Source: Anaeramoeba flamelloides (taxonomy: Eukaryota > Metamonada > Anaeramoebidae). Taken from it: DNA of 64,000 nt. Both the position numbers and the translations under genes were made by a program. This document shows, in pieces, positions 58,418 through 64,000 of the stretch. Numbering within the stretch: position 1 is the first letter of the stretch; every line of letters begins with the position of its first letter. The stretch covers positions 806,001-870,000 of the forward strand of contig JANTQA010000021.1 in NCBI GenBank assembly GCA_027625915.1. The letters run 5' to 3'. The notes beneath the pieces are model-generated. The model saw nothing but the letters and a program-made list of their open reading frames with translations, was not told where the DNA came from and did not search any database.

Positions 58418-60969
58418 ATGTCTTTAATTTTGAATGAGGACACAACCATTTTAATACAAACCCAATTACGAAAATATATAAGCAAAAAGCGAACTGCAAA
58501 ATTGAAAGAAAGATTTGAATTAAGACAAAGCGCCCTTTATGAGCTATTAGAAACGGAAAAAGGTTATGTACAGCGTTTGCAACTACTTGACAAATTGTTT
58601 GCAAAACCAATTCAAGAGTATATTCAAACAGAGCTAAATATCCCTTTTCCTCAAAAAAAAACACTCTCATTAATAATCGAAGAAAACCAATCAAAAAAAA
58701 GTGATAAAAAACAAAAGAAAAAAGAAAACGAAAATGAAACAAACACAGATCAAATAAAAAAAGAGAAAGAAAATGAAAATGAAAATGAAAATGAAAATGA
58801 AAATGAAAAAGAAAAAAACAAAGGAATCAAAAACAACCAAAAAAATACAATTAAAAAGGAAAAAGAAAAAGAAAAAGAAGAAGAAGAAGAAAAAGAAAAA
58901 GAAGAAGAAGAAGAAAAAGAAGAAGAAGAAGAAAAAGAAAAAGTAGAAGAAATAAAGAAAGAGAACGAAAATAACAACGAAAAAGAAAATATAAATCCAG
59001 ATCAAAACAAGGACGTAAACAATAAAAAGCAAAAAAAAAATCCAAAAAAAAAGCCTAATAACAGGAAAAAAAAAAAAAAAAAAAAGAAAAAGAAGAAGAA
59101 ATAAAGAAAGAGAACGAAGATAACAAAGAAAAAGTGAAAACAAAACCAGATCAAAACAAGGACTTAAACAATGAAAAACAAAACAAAAAAACAAAAAAAA
59201 CGCCAACTACAAAGAAAAATGCAAACGAACAGAAGAAAAATAAGAAAAAGAAAAATGCAAGCAACAAGAAGACAAACAAGAAAAATAACAAAAACCAAAA
59301 GAACAAAAAAAAAACACAAAAAAAAAATAGATGGAAAAAGATTAAGATGATGAACTTGAATGAATATTTTCAAATATTTCAAAACTTTGAAGAAATCTGG
59401 GAATACCACCAAAGCACAATTTTGGTATCTTTATTGAATAGCTTGAATTCAGGCAACCCAAGGATCGGGAAAAGTTTTCAACAATTCAAATATTTACCAA
59501 AATTATATCAGGATTATTGCGAAGGGTATGAAAAGGCCATGGTGCTGTTAACCAAAATACGAAAAAAAAGGAGCCAATTGGCAACATTTTTACACGATCA
59601 GAAGAGATCCTCAGAGGCCCAGAACCTTGACTTAACGTCGTATTTGATTTTGCCAGTCCAAAGGCTGCCGAGATATAATTTATTATTATCTGAAATCTTC
59701 AAGCACACAAACATGCAGCACCCAGATTACGAAGACATTTACCAAGCCACTGGGTACATTGAAAGGGTAGCCGAGGAAATTAATGAGCATCTAACCATCT
59801 TGGAGCAACAGAGAGAATTGCATGAGTTGCAGGCAAAGTTTTCCAAGTTCCAAATTGTCAAAAAAAACCGAAGGTTAGTTCGCTCGCAAGCATTTGACAA
59901 AGTTAATCCATATGGCGTCATCCAAAGGAGACATTTTTTTTTATTTAACGATATCTTAATTTACGCGGGGAAAAAGTTTGGCAAATATAAGGTCAAAAAA
60001 ACCATCATCCCGCATCGGTGCTGGATCCAAGACATGCCAGATTACCATAAATATAAAAATGCCTTTTTGATCATTGGGCGACGGAAAACCTTAACCGTGT
60101 GCGCCCTAACTCAAAAGAAGAAAGATAAATGGATTAAAGTCATGACAGAGTATCTTGATTCTGAAATCAAAAAAAATCCAAAATTAAAAAACCATCGAAA
60201 TAAAGCCAAATTACCGAAAAAAATCATGCTGGAATATTCGATCACCTTGCCACTTTTTAAAATTTTAAAAAACCTGAAGCCGCCGGAAATAGGTTCGTAT
60301 ATTAGCACCTCAATTTTTGGTGATCTAAACATTTTTAGCCCCGTATCAAAAAAAAAGTCACCAAACGTATTAGTGAAAAGTAATTCTGCATTTATCTCGC
60401 CACAGCCAACAAATAATAATATGATGAACAATAAGATTAGACGCAATAGTAGTTTAAATATACACAATCAAATGCAAAAACGAAAGTCCGTTTCAATGAA
60501 TGTTGTAATATCGATGAGAAAGGGGAAAAGCAAACCACCAACTTTGCCTACGAAGCTCCACAGCAAACAAAAGCAAATCAGAATGAAAAGAATGACAACC
60601 TTTTATTCAAAGAAAAGTTCTTTATCTTCGAAGAATTTAACCTTACATTCTTCCTTAATAAAGGAAGAGAAGAATTTGAATCAAACAGATAAAGTTGATG
60701 ATGCCAAAGATCAAAAGAAAAGTAACAATTTGGAACAAATCGTAAGAAATGATAATACAAAAGAAAGCGAAAAAAAGCGAAAAGAAAGCGAAAATAAGCA
60801 ACAAGAAATCGGAAATAAGCAAAAAGAAGAGCAAAAAATTAATGAAAAAGATGGATTTCATCTTAATTTAGAAAATAATAAAAATATTGATATAATTGGG
60901 AAAACAACTATTAATCGCGATATAACTAAAGTCGAGAAAAAGGTAAATCAAAATAACCAAAGAAAATAA
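58418..60969 (+). CDS. RhoGEF: IQ motif, split DH domain, PH domain
   Basis: About 850 residues. An IQ motif (13-25, IQTQLRKYISKKR) precedes the DH start (about 34-75, ELRQSALYELLETEKGYVQR). A Lys/Glu/Asn-rich insert of about 230 residues follows, then the rest of DH (59347-59820; QNLDLTSYLILPVQRLPRYN is the signature helix) and PH (about 59850-60165; GVIQRRHFFLFNDILIYAGK, KKKDKWIKVM). DH-PH proteins load GTP onto Rho-family GTPases. The C-terminal 260 residues are basic and low-complexity. The frame is broken once: the upstream frame stops at 59102, but the downstream frame is open from 59062, and both overlap in an A run at 59066-59085. A one-base length difference there would join them. 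Sequencing error, allele or slippage are all possible. The insert also holds a 185-bp tandem duplication. ATG 58418 is the first in frame. Confidence 0.88.
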
Positions 60970-60985
60970 TATATATATTAATATA

Positions 60986-61051
<66 letters not shown>
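60986..61051. repeat. TAA microsatellite
   Basis: About 22 perfect TAA units starting 17 bp after the RhoGEF stop, so probably inside its 3' UTR. Confidence 0.95.
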
Positions 61052-61052
<1 letters not shown>

Positions 61053-61476
61053 TATGCTTATATGTAAGTCTCTGTGCTTGTTATTATGACAATAATCCTT
61101 ATTTCCTAAAAAAAAAAAAAATTCAAATACGATTTATATATTTAAATTGTTTTTCTAATTTTTCTTATGACAATCTTTACTATTTCTCTTTACAACAATA
61201 CATAGATAATATTATTTCTATTAATTTCGTTGTTTATGATAAAGCTTTAAAAAATATCTGATTTAATTTTTAAAGTAATAACACTCTTTATCAGATAAAT
61301 GTTATTAACTATTTTTAAAATGTAAATGAGTTTTTTTTTTTTGATTTTTTTTTCAATTTTAAATTACCAAAAATCCATTTATTTTATTTTTTATATTTTT
61401 TTTTAATTAAATTATTATTGAATATCTTATTTTGTATTTTGTGTTTTTTTTTTTTTTTTTTCATTTTTTTCTTTAC

Positions 61477-61658
61477 CACTTAAGGTTTACAATCCCCGAA
61501 ATTTGAAAAAAAGATTATCTTGTGTCGTTTGTTACCACTTGTTAATTTGGTTCTTTGCTGATCGATCTTGTACTTGGTATGGATTTTAATAGTGGTTCAA
61601 AATGGCAATTTTTGACAATTTATTTTCAAATTTCAGGGATTGTAATCCTTGAAGTCCG
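61477..61658. mobile_element. small inverted-repeat element (180 bp)
   Basis: The left arm contains ACAATCCCCGAAATTTGAAA; the right arm, reverse-complemented, contains ACAATCCCTGAAATTTGAAA. The arms are about 33 bp with few mismatches. It looks like a MITE, but no clear target duplication and no second copy were seen. Confidence 0.5.
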
Positions 61659-61764
61659 AATAATTTTGGAATTGTTATTTGGGGAAAATTATTACTTTTC
61701 AAATTTTATCAAAGTCTCAATTTTTTCAAAATAGTCAATTCTATTCAAATATAATGGATGTAGG

Positions 61765-62290
61765 TATTTAAAACCCCTTTCTGGGTCGGTTAGATTATGT
61801 TAGTGGAATTTTGATAATATAAATAACAAAGAGGCAATTAGACTTTTGCAACTTATTTCAAGGTGTTATAATTTTACACTTAATTTACGTGGTACAAATT
61901 TTTTTTGGAACAAATTACTACAATAGATTTAGTATTGATGATTTTATCCATTTTCAATTTTACTAGGTAAGGAAGTAGGTACATTTTAAAATTATAAAAA
62001 ATTTTAATTATGTGAATATTAACGAAAAATTTTTTTTGAGTGCCTCACGATATTGAAATTTTGAAAACCAAAACATCTTTCGCTACTCTATTTATAAAAA
62101 GAAAGCGAACCCAAAGTAATATAGAGTTGAGTCTTTAAATTTTAGATTTTTTGAACATTTTTTTTGATTAAATTTTTGGTTTTATTAAAATTGGTTTTGG
62201 ATCCAGAAATGTGTTTATAGTGAATTAGTGAAATTAATCAAAGAATAAACTGAAATAAAGTCCCGAAAGGGGTACTATTTAAAAAAAATA
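61765..62290. repeat. possible inverted-repeat element with CCCCTTTC ends
   Basis: AAAACCCCTTTCTGGG at 61769-61784 is matched in reverse complement by AGTACCCCTTTCGGGA at about 62260-62275. The arms are only 16 bp, and the interior (61785-62255) has no coding frame. The GC-rich ends stand out in this AT-rich DNA, but the pairing could be chance. Confidence 0.3.
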
Positions 62291-63269
62291 TTTTCTTTGT
62301 GAAGACATAACAAGAAAGATCACCCTTCCAAATAAATTTGTTAAAATTAAAAATGAAATAAATAAAATCGATAAAAACCTATTTTCAATTATTTTTTTTC
62401 TATCTTCTTAATGTGGATGAATCAGTCAATTTATAACTTTGAATTCTAAACCCATTACTATGTATTATTATTTTCCAAAACATTTTTTAACAAATTTGTT
62501 TTTAAAAATTTTTTTATCAAATAGTTTTATTAAACCAAAACCAAATATTCTATTTCAAAAATTAAATTAATTGAGTTTAATTCTATGAATCGAAAAACAA
62601 TGATAAAAGATTCAACCCAAAATAAAGGAAAATTCTAGAAAAATTTTCACTTAGTTTAAGATAAAAAATTTGGTTCACAATTTTAATCGATTATAAATAA
62701 TTATAAAATCAAACAAATTAGTCTATAAATCTAGATTTCTGAAGAGGAATTCATTAAAAAATCCTATTTTCTGAAACAAACTTAGATAAATTAAATGAAA
62801 ATAGGATTTTTAAAATTCATTTTGGGAATTCCAATTACAAAAATTAAAAACAAAAAAATTATTAACTAAGTTCTAAAAATTCAAAAAAACAAAACAAAAA
62901 AAAGTTTCATAGAAATATCAAATTGCAAAAATGTAAAAAACAAAATTTCAATAGAATTTAAATGACTAAAATTTTCAAACAAAAAAAGAAAAAGAGCAAA
63001 ACACAAATACCAAAGTATCAATAACAGAAATTCAAATAAAAATAAACACAAAAGTAAATTCATCAAATAGAATTGTGCACAAAAATCAATTAAACAAAAA
63101 AAAAATGTTAACTATTGTGGAAAAAAAGTGAAATAGGGAAAAAAAAGTTAAACACGGTTTTTCATCAGTAAGATTAATAGACTCTGAAAACAAAAATAAA
63201 TCAATTAAAAGAACATACAACTAAACTTCAAATAATAATATATTATATTATTTTCAATTAAACCAACAA
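62291..63269. other. gene-free AT-rich region
   Basis: No coding frame, RNA gene or structured repeat was recognised. Confidence 0.5.
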
Positions 63270-63425
63270 ACATGATTTAAATCTACTTTCGTATCGAAAT
63301 TGTTTAAGTGGTTTTGGAGATCTTAAAAATAGTTATTTTTCAACAAATTGTTAATAATTCATCAATCAAAGAAAAAATTTTTGATACCAAAAGAAAGTCT
63401 TAAAAGTCTGTTATTGTGTTGAAAC
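63270..63425 (-). repeat. dispersed repeat R7, inverted copy
   Basis: The reverse complement matches 7460-7640: CACAATAA, TTTTTTCTTTGATTGAT, AAATTTGTTGAAAAATA or similar, AAGATCTCCAAA, then CGAAAGTAGATTTAAAT. The remaining 575 bp to the window end hold nothing recognisable. Confidence 0.5.
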
Positions 63426-64000
63426 CTTCATTTTATTTTTAATCATTTATTTATTCTTTTATTAATTGATATTATTTTGAACTTTCATATTCTATTAATG
63501 TTTCCCAACAAGACAAGGAAAATTTTTTCAAAAAAAAATCACTAAAATTTGTATTTTTGAAATACACTCATATAATAAACATTATTATACATAACAATTT
63601 TCAAAAAGGTTTACAACTTTAATCGATATTAAAACGAATTGAAAAAAAAATGAAATTTTTCAGTAATATTTTTTTCATTTTTAATTGTAAAATTTTTGAA
63701 TTTTTTAATTGACTTAGTTGAGAGATTATTTTCAAGTATTTTTTGAATAGTTCGAAAAGAATAAAATTTTTCAATTTGATTATAGTACAAAATATTTCAA
63801 TCAAAAGATATCGCTAAATTAGATTGAAAATCTGATTTTTTATCTGTTTTTGGAATATTTTTTATCATTTTATTTTTTTCCATGTTTGGGTTTTTATATA
63901 CGTTCCCGATTGCTTTCTGCAAATTGCTTTAACATTTATTCTTTTTTAAATCTTAATGTTCAATCAAAAGTTCATTCATTTCAACTTTTTTCATTAAAAA

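Noticed and set aside
58691-59206. 171-codon minus-strand Phe-rich frame opposite the RhoGEF
   Set aside because: It is the complement of the Lys/Glu repeat tract and has no independent support.
1-64000. CRISPR arrays, bacterial operons or ribosomal RNA genes
   Set aside because: No direct-repeat/spacer array, Shine-Dalgarno-led gene cluster or rRNA sequence was seen; introns and gene families are eukaryotic.

Overview
The window is a very AT-rich nuclear segment from a unicellular eukaryote. Genes are sparse, GT-AG introns are common (most about 100-180 bp), homopolymer runs are long, and proteins carry Lys/Glu/Asn-rich low-complexity stretches. The domain set (villin, IQ-DH-PH RhoGEF, B-box/coiled-coil/LamG-like protein, RGS-DUF547 fusion, mitochondrial-type carrier) resembles amoeboid protists such as Anaeramoebae or Amoebozoa. 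That placement is inference, not a species call. The stops seen (mostly TAA) fit the standard code.

Layout. 1-8336: no gene, only diverged repeats and two tandem stem-loops. 8337-9662 (-): mitochondrial carrier with an unusual inter-repeat loop. 10957-13844 (+): four-exon villin. 15900-16393: first of three 494-bp TA-flanked MITEs. 17032-17544 (+): small two-exon unknown gene. 18-24 kb: repeats only. 24361-25791 (-): B-box protein. 26.3-29.7 kb: nest of short TA-flanked MITEs inside larger diverged repeats. 30429-32202 (+): two-exon unknown protein. 32.5-33.8 kb: third 494-bp MITE and a possible mariner-type DNA-binding relic. 36089-36899 (-): three-exon ribosomal protein uS13 (RPS18). 37-42.4 kb: gene-poor. 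42434-49621 (+): five-exon RGS-DUF547 gene whose 5.3-kb third intron holds a long near-perfect foldback and an antisense LINE with target-site duplications. 49778-49918: a phased array of ATCGCGAT-like palindromes. 50.0-52.0 kb: second, 5'-truncated LINE. 54927-55407: Tc1/mariner-type MITE abutting a six- to eight-pass PAP2-like membrane protein gene (55443-56357, -). 58418-60969 (+): RhoGEF whose DH domain is interrupted by a huge charged insert and whose frame is broken in an A20 run. 61-64 kb: microsatellite and small inverted-repeat elements.

The genes form no operon or pathway cluster. Several share a theme of actin and G-protein signalling: villin cuts, caps and bundles actin, the RhoGEF activates Rho-type GTPases, and RGS domains switch off G-alpha subunits. 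Most of the rest is explained by mobile DNA: at least four TA-flanked non-autonomous families, two LINEs and several older dispersed repeats. Exon joins were worked out by hand from splice sites, phase and family alignment from memory. Repeat ends are visual estimates unless a TA or target-site duplication is stated.
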